Part shown: piece after piece, positions 56,790 to 64,000 of the stretch
Position numbering within the stretch: the first letter of the stretch is position 1
How the letters are laid out: each line of letters begins with the position of its first letter
DNA from: Pseudogymnoascus destructans
Taxonomy: Eukaryota > Ascomycota > Leotiomycetes > Thelebolales > Thelebolaceae
Assembly (NCBI RefSeq): GCF_001641265.1
Contig: NW_020167522.1
Span: forward strand, 124,001-188,000
Direction: 5' to 3'
Length of the DNA: 64,000 nucleotides
Position numbers and translations under genes: made by a program
The notes under the pieces: model-generated
The model's input: the letters and a program-made list of their open reading frames with translations, nothing else
Databases searched by the model: none
What the model was told of the DNA's origin: nothing

Positions 56790-58037
56790 ATGTCGAAAAA
56801 GCCGACATCAAACATACCCCAAGACAATGACGGTCAACTGCCCAGAATGACTACCAGACAAACCACCGCTGCAGCTACGACGTCTGTGCCATCCGAAGAC
56901 ATCCCGAGTCGAATGGCCCACCTCGAAGCACAGATACAGGAGGTCAAGGATCTACTAGTTATCCTGTCGGCATCCCAGACCAGAATCCCGTCCACACCGC
57001 CGGTGGACGCCCCCATACCCACAGTAGAAGTTACGGAGCAACGAACGCCTCGTACACGAAACACCCCCGAGACAGTTCAATTGCCGCCTCTTCAGAACAC
57101 TCGTTCTCCCTCGATTCCAGGGTCATCACGAATGCACACCGAGGACCCTCCGAATCGCTATAAGAAATCAACCATCTCTGAGAAAATCCTTCCTCTCAGC
57201 GATGGGGTAGAACATACCTTCTTACAATGGAGCGCTTCGATTCGGGATCGACTCGTAGTCAATGAGGACCACTACCTTACCGACGTCTCGAGAAGAGCGT
57301 TGATATGGGGAACTACGACCGGCCTGGCGAAGACCTACCTAGAGCCCCAATACCTGTCCGCTACGCATGGGTTCCGCAGTGCTGAGGAGATGATGGATCT
57401 ACTAGGTTCATACTACCTCACAGGCAATGAGACGGAACAGGCCAGGAACCTCTTCGACGACCTGCAAATGGGAGAGAAAGGGCATGCTAGTGAAACCTTC
57501 CCAGAGTTCAAGGCTCGTTTCCAAAGTGCAGCTATCACAGGACAAGTCTCCGAGTCGGAATGGTTTCGGTACATGTGGAACAAGTTGACTCCTCAATTCC
57601 GCAGCTGCGTCGCGATCATCAAAATCCAATGGAAGGGAGAATACCAGACCATGGTACGAGAACTTACCGCTTTCGACCAGGAACGGCGCCGGAACAACGA
57701 ATTGAATCCTCTACCCGCTCTCGCAAGGATGTCCACACGTACCACGGATACGGCAAAGGCGTCATCAGCGTCGAAGCCGACTCAAGCCACATCCGCTCTG
57801 TTCACCCGAACCGCGTTCCTCCCCAAGCCAGCCATACCGGAACGTCTGAGAACCGCAGTCCCTGCGCCCTCAGGAAACTGTTTCAAGTGTGGCAAGCCTG
57901 GCCATTTCCAGGACAAATGCCCCCTTAACGCCACTATCAAGGAAATGGACCGTAATGACCCCGAGGCAGAAGAACAATGGGAAGAAGCTGTGGAACTTCA
58001 ATCGGATGCATCCCTCGAGGAAAATGACGAGGCCTAG
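56790..58037 (+). CDS. chromovirus Gag with CCHC zinc knuckle
   Basis: 415 aa from the ATG at 56790; the frame is open from 56604, but the earlier codons have no ATG. The centre has retrotransposon Gag features (TFLQWSASIRDRLVVNEDHY, ETFPEFKARFQSAAITGQVS, EWFRYMWNKLTPQFRS). Near the C-terminus lies a single CX2CX4HX4C knuckle, CFKCGKPGHFQDKC. Gag forms the particle and binds the element RNA through the knuckle. It ends in TAG, and the protease follows in another frame, as is common in this group. Confidence 0.88.
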   Translation: MSKKPTSNIPQDNDGQLPRMTTRQTTAAATTSVPSEDIPSRMAHLEAQIQEVKDLLVILSASQTRIPSTPPVDAPIPTVEVTEQRTPRTRNTPETVQLPPLQNTRSPSIPGSSRMHTEDPPNRYKKSTISEKILPLSDGVEHTFLQWSASIRDRLVVNEDHYLTDVSRRALIWGTTTGLAKTYLEPQYLSATHGFRSAEEMMDLLGSYYLTGNETEQARNLFDDLQMGEKGHASETFPEFKARFQSAAITGQVSESEWFRYMWNKLTPQFRSCVAIIKIQWKGEYQTMVRELTAFDQERRRNNELNPLPALARMSTRTTDTAKASSASKPTQATSALFTRTAFLPKPAIPERLRTAVPAPSGNCFKCGKPGHFQDKCPLNATIKEMDRNDPEAEEQWEEAVELQSDASLEENDEA

Positions 58038-58086
58038 GAGAAGGCTCCTTCCTAGGTCTACGCAAATGTGACCTGCGAGGACTAGA

Positions 58087-58441
58087 CTTACGAGAACTCC
58101 TGGGAGGCACCCAGTTCTTAGTCGACACGACCCTGAGTATGAATGGACTCGGGGTGCAAACTAAGTCCCTAGCAGACACAGGAGCAAACGGCTACCTCGT
58201 CATTAACAAGCCTTTTGCAATACGACTGTCGAAAGCACTTCAGAGCCCTATATGGAAACTACCCTACTCTGTACCCATACGTGGATTTCAGCGCAAAATC
58301 CAAGGCCACATATCGGAGTATATTCGGTTACACTTAACAGTCGAAGGACGCTGAATATATAACTGCCCCTTTGTACTCCTGGACCTCGGAGCACAAGATG
58401 TGATAATTGGGAAGAAGCTTTTCAGCCGCTTCTGAATACTA
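58087..58441 (+). pseudogene. chromovirus aspartic protease region with in-frame TGA codons
   Basis: The sequence reads FLVDTTLSMNGL, then SLADTGANGYLVINK with the DTG active site, and further on NCPFVLLDLGAQDVIIGKKL, which contains the second conserved hydrophobic-G motif. TGA interrupts it near 58352 and 58433, in each case where a Trp would suit (TGG to TGA). These G-to-A changes are compatible with light RIP. The protease is therefore probably inactive. Confidence 0.75.
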
Positions 58442-58451
58442 CTCGATGTAA

Positions 58452-58915
58452 CGCTGACTTCTAAACGATAGAAGACACAGAGGTTCTCTTGCGTAAAGGT
58501 TTACTTATCAGAGGAGGCAGGGGATCAGACACAAAGGCTTCAAGTAACACGTTACTAGTATATAACAAATACTGTATTGAGTTGAGCACGAAGCTCCTAT
58601 CTAAGGAAATACTATCTACTTATATAGTGGCGTCGTGCCTAGTGGACTCTTGGGAACTCACTCGAGTCCTCGGAGTCCTGGACTCTTAGGACTCTTCTCA
58701 TCATCCTGCGAGTCCATCACGTGCCTAGTGGACTCCTGGGAACTCACTCGAGTCCTCGGAGTCCTGGACTCTTAGGACTCTTCTCATCATCCTGCGAGTC
58801 CGTCACGTGATACTTTCGGAACTACTATTCCCCGCTGCCCCTCCAGGTACCAGGGCCGGTCTCATGCGACCTCCCTCCTTCCTGTCCTGTAGTTGGCCAG
58901 CCTTCTTGTTCCGTC
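58452..58915. other. insertion-like segment between protease and reverse transcriptase
   Basis: The coding sense stops at ILLDVTL and resumes in the pol frame with VTLDSAKSRLVWPKEYPPTP, the usual linker before RT in this group. The roughly 465 bp between are non-coding, AT-rich at first, then contain the 86-bp tandem repeat and several CACGTG/CACGTC words. A small inserted element is a likely explanation. Confidence 0.55.
58635..58806. repeat. 86-bp tandem repeat, two copies
   Basis: Units at 58635-58720 and 58721-58806 begin GTGCCTAGTGGACTC and end GCGAGTCC(A/G)TCAC, with only two or so substitutions. Each unit is rich in GGACTC/GAGTCC words. The copy-1 contig stops inside the first unit. 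Confidence 0.92.
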
Positions 58916-61900
58916 GTGACACTCGACTCTGCAAAGAGCCGGTTAGTATGGCCAAAGGAGTACCCGCCGACTCCTAGCTGGAGCAAGGAGATCACCTTGC
59001 CCTACCACTCACGCGAAACGTCCATTAAACATCCTGCATATCAGTCGGATGCGAATCGCCGGGATTTCGCAATCCACCGCGAAGACAGACGCCGCGCAGG
59101 CGGACGGTCGATGGAAATGAAAGTGATAACTTCTGACTACGAAGAGATCACCGATACGCCATCGAACCCACTACGAAACCAGGAGGTTTCTCCCCCACCC
59201 AAATGGAAACCTCCACTGCAGAAAACCCTAGTACATAGGTTTACGCCCATGCATATATGCGAAATCAGTGCAAATGCTTTCCACCACGAGATGATGCGAA
59301 ACGACTCTGAGTTTTTTCAGACTAGCATCTACGAAATCGATCAGATCATTCATGAAAAGGAGTTGGTAGAGGACGAAGAAACGCTCCGCCTCATCCAGCA
59401 GAAGCTTCCGCATATGCACCGGAGGTACACCGATGTCTTTTCGAAGTTGGAATCGGATCGAATCCTCCCCCACCGCATATACGACCACAAGATACAGCTC
59501 GAAGCCCCTTTACCAAACGCTTTCTCCCCGTTATATCGACAGGGCACCGAAGAGCTTAAGGCTACCAAGCAATACCTGCTGGAAAACCTGGAAAAGGGAT
59601 TCATCGTCAACAGCAACAGCCCCTTCGCGTCCCCTATCCTATTCGTAAAGAAAGCGGATGGCAAATTAAGATTTTGCATCGATTACCGGAAGTTAAATGG
59701 TCTCACCCGGAACGATCCCTACCCCATCCCGCGTATCGATGAACTACTAGGACGGGTGTCGAAAGCAAAAATCTTCACGAAGCTAGATATCAGACAAGCC
59801 TTCCATCGTATACGGATGCACCCCGACTCGGAAGAGTACACGACCTTTCGGACTCGCTATGGATCCTATAAGTGCAAAGTGCTGCCATTTGGACTAACGA
59901 ACGGTCCCGCAACCTATCAGCGGTATATGAATGACGTCCTGATGCAATACTTAGACGACTTCTGTACCGCATACTTAGACGACATCCTAATCTATTCAGA
60001 GGACCCTACGGAACACACAGACCATGTGCATAAGGTCCTACAGCGTCTCCGAGAAGCTGGACTCCAAGCTGATTTGAACAAATGCGAGTTCAACGTCACC
60101 AGGACAAAATACTTGGGTTATGTTCTCACTACCTCCGGTGTTGAAGCGGACCCTGACAAAATCGAACCCCTTCGTAACTGGATCCGACCGACCACTGTTA
60201 CGGGTGTTAAGTCCTACCTGGGATTCTGTGGCTTCTATAGACAATTCATTCGTAATTTTGGCAAAATAGCAAAGCCCCTCACCACCATCACTAGTCCCTC
60301 TGAGCCGTTCCGGTGGACAGACGAATGTGAGGATGCGTTCGAGGAATTGCGACGACAACTTTTAGCGGTACAGGCACTTCACCACTTCAACCCTGAATTG
60401 CCTACGAAGCTGGAGACCGACTCCTCTGATGGAGTGGTAGCTGGTGTCCTGTCTCAAGAACACCCTGACAAGCGATGGTACCCCGTAAGCTTTTACAGTC
60501 ATGTCCTATCCGGACATGAGATCAATTGGGAGATCCACGACAAGGAACTATTCGCAATAGTAAAGGCCTTCGGAAAATGGAGGCCCGAGTTGGCTTCGGT
60601 ACGCCACCGAGTCGACGTATACACTGACCACCATTCGCTGGAATATTTCATGTCTACCAAGGTTCTCACCGCGAAGCAGGTTCGATGGATGGAGCTACTC
60701 TCCGACTTCAACTTCTGCATTACGTACACTGCGGGCAAAAATAACCAGAAGGCTGATATTCTGAGCCGAAGAGACCAGGACTTGGTAACGCAGCAGAAAG
60801 TCAAACTTGATAGTAGGGCGAGGGTATTGTTAGGTCCAAGCCGCCTACACCCCCGAATCAGCACCGAACTCGCCGAGAGCTACATAGCATCCATTAATTC
60901 AATGGACACCGCCAAGCCCCAGGTGCCCTTCAATTTAATAGAGGCGCTATGTGCGGACAATCGGAAGTCGTTCACCGAGACTCGCGCGAAACAACCCCTA
61001 CCAGACGGATTCGCGATGAACGACCAGCTCCTCCTATACAAAGGCCGCCTATGTGTGAATCGCCACACTGACCTATGTACGAAACTGATCCAGGAAGCGC
61101 ACGATCAAGTGTCATCAGCACACCCAAGTGGCAGGAAAACCTACCAATTGCTCGCCCCAAAGTATCATTGGGTCGGGATGGAAGCGGACTGTTTGTGGTA
61201 TGTACGAAACTGCGTGACATGCCGGCTTTCTCACACCAATGTCACTAAGCAACAAGGATTTCTACACCCACTACCCGTACCCGAATACCCTATGCAACAC
61301 CTCACCATGGACTTCAAGGAGTTCCCAAGGGACAAGCGTGGATACGATAGCATCTTAGTGTTTATGGACCGACTCGGAAAGAGTTTAGTGACAATACCTT
61401 GCTACAAAACTACAACTGCCCGGCAGATGGCGCAATTGTTCATCGAATGGATATACCAATTCAGACACACTCCGGAGTCGATTGTAAGCGACCGCGGACC
61501 CCAATTCGTATCATCCTTTTGGCAAGAGTTCTGTCGAATTATCAGCGTTAAGGTTAAGCTGTCGACTGCCTATCATAAGCAGACCGACGGGCAGATGGAA
61601 ATCATGAACCGATACATCGATCAGAGACTGAGGCCTTTCGTATCCCATTATCAGGATAACTGGAGCGAACTCATCCCCATAATGGACCGCGTGCAAATGA
61701 CACTCCCCCACGCATCCATTGGCATGACCCCCTACCGACTCAAGTACGGAACCGATCCGCGTACGAGTTGGGATTGGAACACTCCGAGAAGCACCAACCC
61801 CCGGGAGACCCTAAACCGAGAGGAAGCCAAGGCGGTGGCAGACCGAATGCATACCGCATGGATCCACGCAAAGGAAAACATGGCAAAGGCACAAGAGGAA

Positions 61901-62488
61901 ATGTCTAAGCACGTGAATCGACGCCGAAGGGCCATCGACTGGGACGTAGGAGATAGAGTGTACCTATCGACCAAAAATTTGAAAAACTCTCGTCCTAGCC
62001 GCAAGCTGGGCCAACAATGGGTCGGACCATATACGGTGGTGGAATGGATTGGGCACGCATTTCGATTGGAACTACCTACCGGTTCGCAAATACACGATGT
62101 GTTCTCACCAGACGTACTCATGAAGGATCCGAATAATCCCCTACCTGGTCAGGATCCGCCTGAGCCTAGCAGCAAAGTGATAGATGGCGTAGAGGAATGG
62201 GAAGTGGAAAAGATCCTCGCCGTAAGGTTCCACCAGAAGCAACTACAATACAGGGTTAGTTGGGTCGGATACGATCCGGATTCGGAGTGGTACCCAGTGT
62301 CAAACTTCATGAACTCTCCCCAGAAACTCAGAGAGTTTCATACGGAATACCCAGATTTACCAGGTCCACCTCAAGAACTACTCGGAGGGGTTACGGCGTG
62401 GAAGGCGGGCGAGGAACAAAACTACGATCACGGGAAGGAAGACAAAGCGGAAGAAACAGAGTCGTCACTATCTACGACTCTAAACTAA
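58916..62488 (+). CDS. chromovirus Pol: reverse transcriptase, RNase H, integrase, chromodomain
   Basis: An open frame of 1190 codons; the natural start is unclear because pol should be fused to the protease upstream. RT: LRFCIDYRKLNG, KLDIRQAFHRIRM, LPFGLTNGPATYQRYMN and the catalytic TAYLDDILIYS. RNase H: KLETDSSDGVVAGVLSQ, EIHDKELFAIVKAF, YTDHHSLEYF. Integrase: zinc finger with HDQVSSAHPSG and NCVTCR, DDE core with LTMDFKEFP, VSDRGPQFVSSFW and KQTDGQME. The C-terminus is a chromodomain (EEWEVEKILAVRF, YRVSWVGYDPDSEWYPVSNF), which in chromoviruses steers integration to marked chromatin. No lesion was noticed in this frame. Confidence 0.92.
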   Translation: MTLDSAKSRLVWPKEYPPTPSWSKEITLPYHSRETSIKHPAYQSDANRRDFAIHREDRRRAGGRSMEMKVITSDYEEITDTPSNPLRNQEVSPPPKWKPPLQKTLVHRFTPMHICEISANAFHHEMMRNDSEFFQTSIYEIDQIIHEKELVEDEETLRLIQQKLPHMHRRYTDVFSKLESDRILPHRIYDHKIQLEAPLPNAFSPLYRQGTEELKATKQYLLENLEKGFIVNSNSPFASPILFVKKADGKLRFCIDYRKLNGLTRNDPYPIPRIDELLGRVSKAKIFTKLDIRQAFHRIRMHPDSEEYTTFRTRYGSYKCKVLPFGLTNGPATYQRYMNDVLMQYLDDFCTAYLDDILIYSEDPTEHTDHVHKVLQRLREAGLQADLNKCEFNVTRTKYLGYVLTTSGVEADPDKIEPLRNWIRPTTVTGVKSYLGFCGFYRQFIRNFGKIAKPLTTITSPSEPFRWTDECEDAFEELRRQLLAVQALHHFNPELPTKLETDSSDGVVAGVLSQEHPDKRWYPVSFYSHVLSGHEINWEIHDKELFAIVKAFGKWRPELASVRHRVDVYTDHHSLEYFMSTKVLTAKQVRWMELLSDFNFCITYTAGKNNQKADILSRRDQDLVTQQKVKLDSRARVLLGPSRLHPRISTELAESYIASINSMDTAKPQVPFNLIEALCADNRKSFTETRAKQPLPDGFAMNDQLLLYKGRLCVNRHTDLCTKLIQEAHDQVSSAHPSGRKTYQLLAPKYHWVGMEADCLWYVRNCVTCRLSHTNVTKQQGFLHPLPVPEYPMQHLTMDFKEFPRDKRGYDSILVFMDRLGKSLVTIPCYKTTTARQMAQLFIEWIYQFRHTPESIVSDRGPQFVSSFWQEFCRIISVKVKLSTAYHKQTDGQMEIMNRYIDQRLRPFVSHYQDNWSELIPIMDRVQMTLPHASIGMTPYRLKYGTDPRTSWDWNTPRSTNPRETLNREEAKAVADRMHTAWIHAKENMAKAQEEMSKHVNRRRRAIDWDVGDRVYLSTKNLKNSRPSRKLGQQWVGPYTVVEWIGHAFRLELPTGSQIHDVFSPDVLMKDPNNPLPGQDPPEPSSKVIDGVEEWEVEKILAVRFHQKQLQYRVSWVGYDPDSEWYPVSNFMNSPQKLREFHTEYPDLPGPPQELLGGVTAWKAGEEQNYDHGKEDKAEETESSLSTTLN

Positions 62489-62576
62489 AATACCCTCTGA
62501 GCCAGGGTGCACTCACCACCGTAACTCTTGCGGGAGTCACCCTTCCCAAACGTCTCACCAGCGTCGCAACAAGCGG

Positions 62577-63359
62577 CTACCACTGAGAGAGACGAAGGGT
62601 CGAAGCGACCCCACGCGAAGAGTCAGGTCCGAGTCCCCTCCGACACAGGGCCTCCTCCTTTCTACGCCCCATCCTCCTCCGCCCCATACTGGGCCCCAAA
62701 CCCATCCCCCTCACCCTCACCACCCTCACCACCCCCCTTCTTCCTCCCCCCAGCATGGTCCGGAGCCGTCGCAGCGACAGCGACGGCAGGAAGCCTGCCC
62801 ACGCAGCCACCACTTCCCCCAAAAGAGCCGGCACGCTCCCCTGCTCCGTCCGAAGACGGCGCAGTGACGACCGGATTTGCTAAACCGAATCAGCACCGAA
62901 ACCACACAGAACAGGGGGATACTTATGGCCAGACCCACCTCGAGGGCGGCGCGCATTGCACGGAGCTCCTCGTAGGAGTCGCGCTCGGCGGCCGAGCGGA
63001 ACTTTGGAACGCTTTGGGCGGCCACAAGGGCCACCCGGTTTGCCTCTGCGGCAGCGGCTTCGACGGCGGCGGGATCCCAGGGATCTGCTGCTTCGGCGGC
63101 AGCAAGGACACGGTATTCCTCGTCGAGGAACCAGGGAAGCTATGCAAATTGTTAGCAAAAGCCAACAGAGACAGAACAGCACAAGGGAACTCACCGGAAC
63201 GCAAGTGGAGTGCTGCGCCGTGCAGTACTCGCACTTGGACGAGGCGGGGGACCAGACACAATCGTGGTCCTTGACGCCACAAGCTTTGGCCCGAAGGCAG
63301 CGCAGGCAAAGGACATGGAACGCGCCCGACAAAGCTCCCGCGGGAGTCGGAATCGGCAT
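62577..63359 (-). CDS. cysteine-rich putative zinc-binding protein, antisense to the 3' flank of the chromovirus
   Basis: Three exons (63195-63359, 62939-63139, 62577-62879) join in phase 0 to 222 aa. Introns are 55 and 59 nt with donors GTGAGT and GTGGGT and TAG acceptors. Residues 18-53 have Cys at 18, 21, 27, 34, 43, 46 and 53: the CX2CX5C and CX2CX6C halves resemble a Zn2Cys6-like or knuckle-type finger. An acidic alanine-rich helical region follows (DEEYRVLAAAEAADPWDPAA, SYEELRAMRAALE). The Arg/Gly-rich C-terminus may be in the wrong frame if another intron exists. A run of 17 T lies just upstream of the ATG. Function is unknown; a host gene or a gene carried by repeats are both possible. 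Confidence 0.55.
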
Positions 63360-64000
63360 TGAAAAAAAAAAAAAAAAAGGGTTGGAATTCTGCGCAGAAT
63401 CCCGTCAGCCCAGCACACGTTATCACCCCTGCGCCAATGCGCTCCCATCACCTACTCGTTGTTGTGGATGGAAGTATCCTATCCAATTCATTAGTGTACC
63501 ATCGGACAATCCACGAGAAGGGGTCACTTACAGTTCTCGGAGGAGTGGTCGCTGGCGTTGTTGTTGGAGACGAAAGAAGAAGCGGACGCAGCTGCGCACT
63601 CATAGTCTGGCTTACAACAATGAACTCCGAATCGGGTTAGCGCGAACACTTCTCCTTTCATACATAGGACAGTCTTATCCGAACGCTTCGCGGAGGCGAT
63701 TCGGAGTCCACTCGGACCGCCAGGAATGCACCCCCGAGCGAACAAAACAAAGTATAACTCGAACGCTTCGTGGATGCGATTCGGAATGCACTCAGACCAC
63801 CACCAATGTACCCCAGAGCGAACAAAGTAAACTCTGATTCCGCACAATAAACGGAGTCAGTATGGCACAGCTCTAGCCTGACATACAACGCACCTTCCCG
63901 ACATGGCACATAAACAGGGTTGTTACAGATGCCATTACAAACAGAATAGAATGCATCTTCTCACGGATACCATTCAGAGATGTTGCGGAAATAATTCTCA
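63360..64000. other. right end of the window, repeat-bearing, no supported gene
   Basis: It contains a poly-A run (63361-63377), an 80-bp tandem repeat (63680-63839) and, at 63921, TGTTACAGATGCCATTACA, which faintly resembles the start of the chromovirus LTR. Short open frames here are without recognisable features. Confidence 0.45.
63680..63839. repeat. 80-bp tandem repeat, two diverged copies
   Basis: Both units start CGAACGCTTCG(C/T)GGA and contain GATTCGGA and GAGCGAACAAA. Units are 63680-63759 and 63760-63839. Several differences are C/T or G/A changes. Confidence 0.85.

Larger units (their letters stand above)
48897..58715. repeat. 9.8-kb near-identical block, copy 2
   Basis: The counterpart of 39029-48858, starting immediately after the N gap. 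It continues beyond 58715 into the rest of the chromovirus, whereas copy 1 is continuous on its left with the intact DUF4112 gene. Each copy is thus complete on the side away from the gap, the pattern expected of two overlapping contig ends. Confidence 0.93.
56183..62488 (+). mobile_element. Ty3/gypsy chromovirus (5' LTR, gag, pr, RT-RNaseH-integrase-chromodomain)
   Basis: A candidate 5' LTR runs from TGTAAGG at 56183 to about 56598 (GGACA), with a possible primer-binding site TGGATCAGGG five bases later. Gag (56790-58037), a damaged protease region, a roughly 465-bp insertion-like segment and a 1190-codon pol frame follow. The gene order PR-RT-RNaseH-IN and the C-terminal chromodomain place it in the chromoviruses of the Metaviridae. 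A matching 3' LTR is not found in the 1.5 kb after pol. It lies inside a Tc1-like relic. Confidence 0.9.

Noticed and set aside
39029..58715. Real recent tandem duplication giving two RNR2 and two SRP21 genes
   Set aside because: The N gap at the junction, homopolymer-type differences clustered at the contig edge and absence of coding divergence favour an assembly overlap.
63921..63939. TGTTACAGATGCCATTACA as the start of the chromovirus 3' LTR
   Set aside because: Similarity to TGTAAGGATGCCAAAG is limited to about a dozen bases and is lost right after; not claimed as an LTR.

Overview
The window is nuclear DNA of a filamentous ascomycete (Pezizomycotina; class not determinable from what I can see). 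The evidence is dense genes with many short 48-113 nt introns carrying GT(C/A)-type donors and CTRAC-like branch sites, intron-containing tRNA genes, fungus-specific proteins (HRXXH zincophore-like protein, DUF7719 and DUF4112 proteins, fungal SRP21, Dcp2 with a very long disordered tail), and transposon relics with C-to-T damage typical of repeat-induced point mutation (RIP).

Layout. 0.6-18.5 kb is gene-rich: a secreted HRXXH/Asp f 2-Pra1-like protein, a low-complexity hydrophilic protein, tRNA-Met, an unknown repeat-bearing protein, a GTPBP1-like GTPase, LSM3, tRNA-Glu, the GPI-anchor de-N-acetylase GPI12, a DUF7719 membrane protein, a shortened EthD protein, an MFS sugar transporter with a GC-AG intron, and a secreted alpha-carbonic anhydrase. 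18.6-25.3 kb is a transposon graveyard: a RIP-damaged pogo/Fot1 relic, an unknown broken gene, short direct-repeat arrays and a 36-bp minisatellite. 25.3-44 kb is a block of conserved housekeeping genes: RAD5, NDUFAF6-like, a Cwc23/DNAJC17-like J protein, CAF17/IBA57, DCP2, a DUF4112 membrane protein, RNR2 and SRP21. 44-64 kb is transposon-rich: a pogo/Fot1 element with perfect 24-bp terminal inverted repeats, a Tc1-like relic, and a Ty3/gypsy chromovirus inserted in that relic, followed by an antisense gene for a cysteine-rich protein.

The most important structural point is that 39029-48858 and 48897-58715 are almost the same 9.8 kb sequence, separated by a 38-N gap. Differences are nearly all single-base indels in homopolymers, plus a cluster of small indels at the contig edge. 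I read this as two overlapping contigs that were not merged. RNR2, SRP21, the Fot1-like element and the 5' half of the chromovirus are therefore probably present once, not twice.

The genes do not form one pathway. Several concern RNA (LSM3, DCP2, Cwc23-like, GTPBP1-like), genome maintenance and dNTP supply (RAD5, RNR2) and mitochondrial assembly (NDUFAF6-like, CAF17). No convincing secondary-metabolite cluster or previously undescribed multi-gene system is visible. The least explained coding regions are the repeat-bearing protein at 4536-5288, the broken gene at 23072-24034 and the cysteine-rich antisense gene at 62577-63359.
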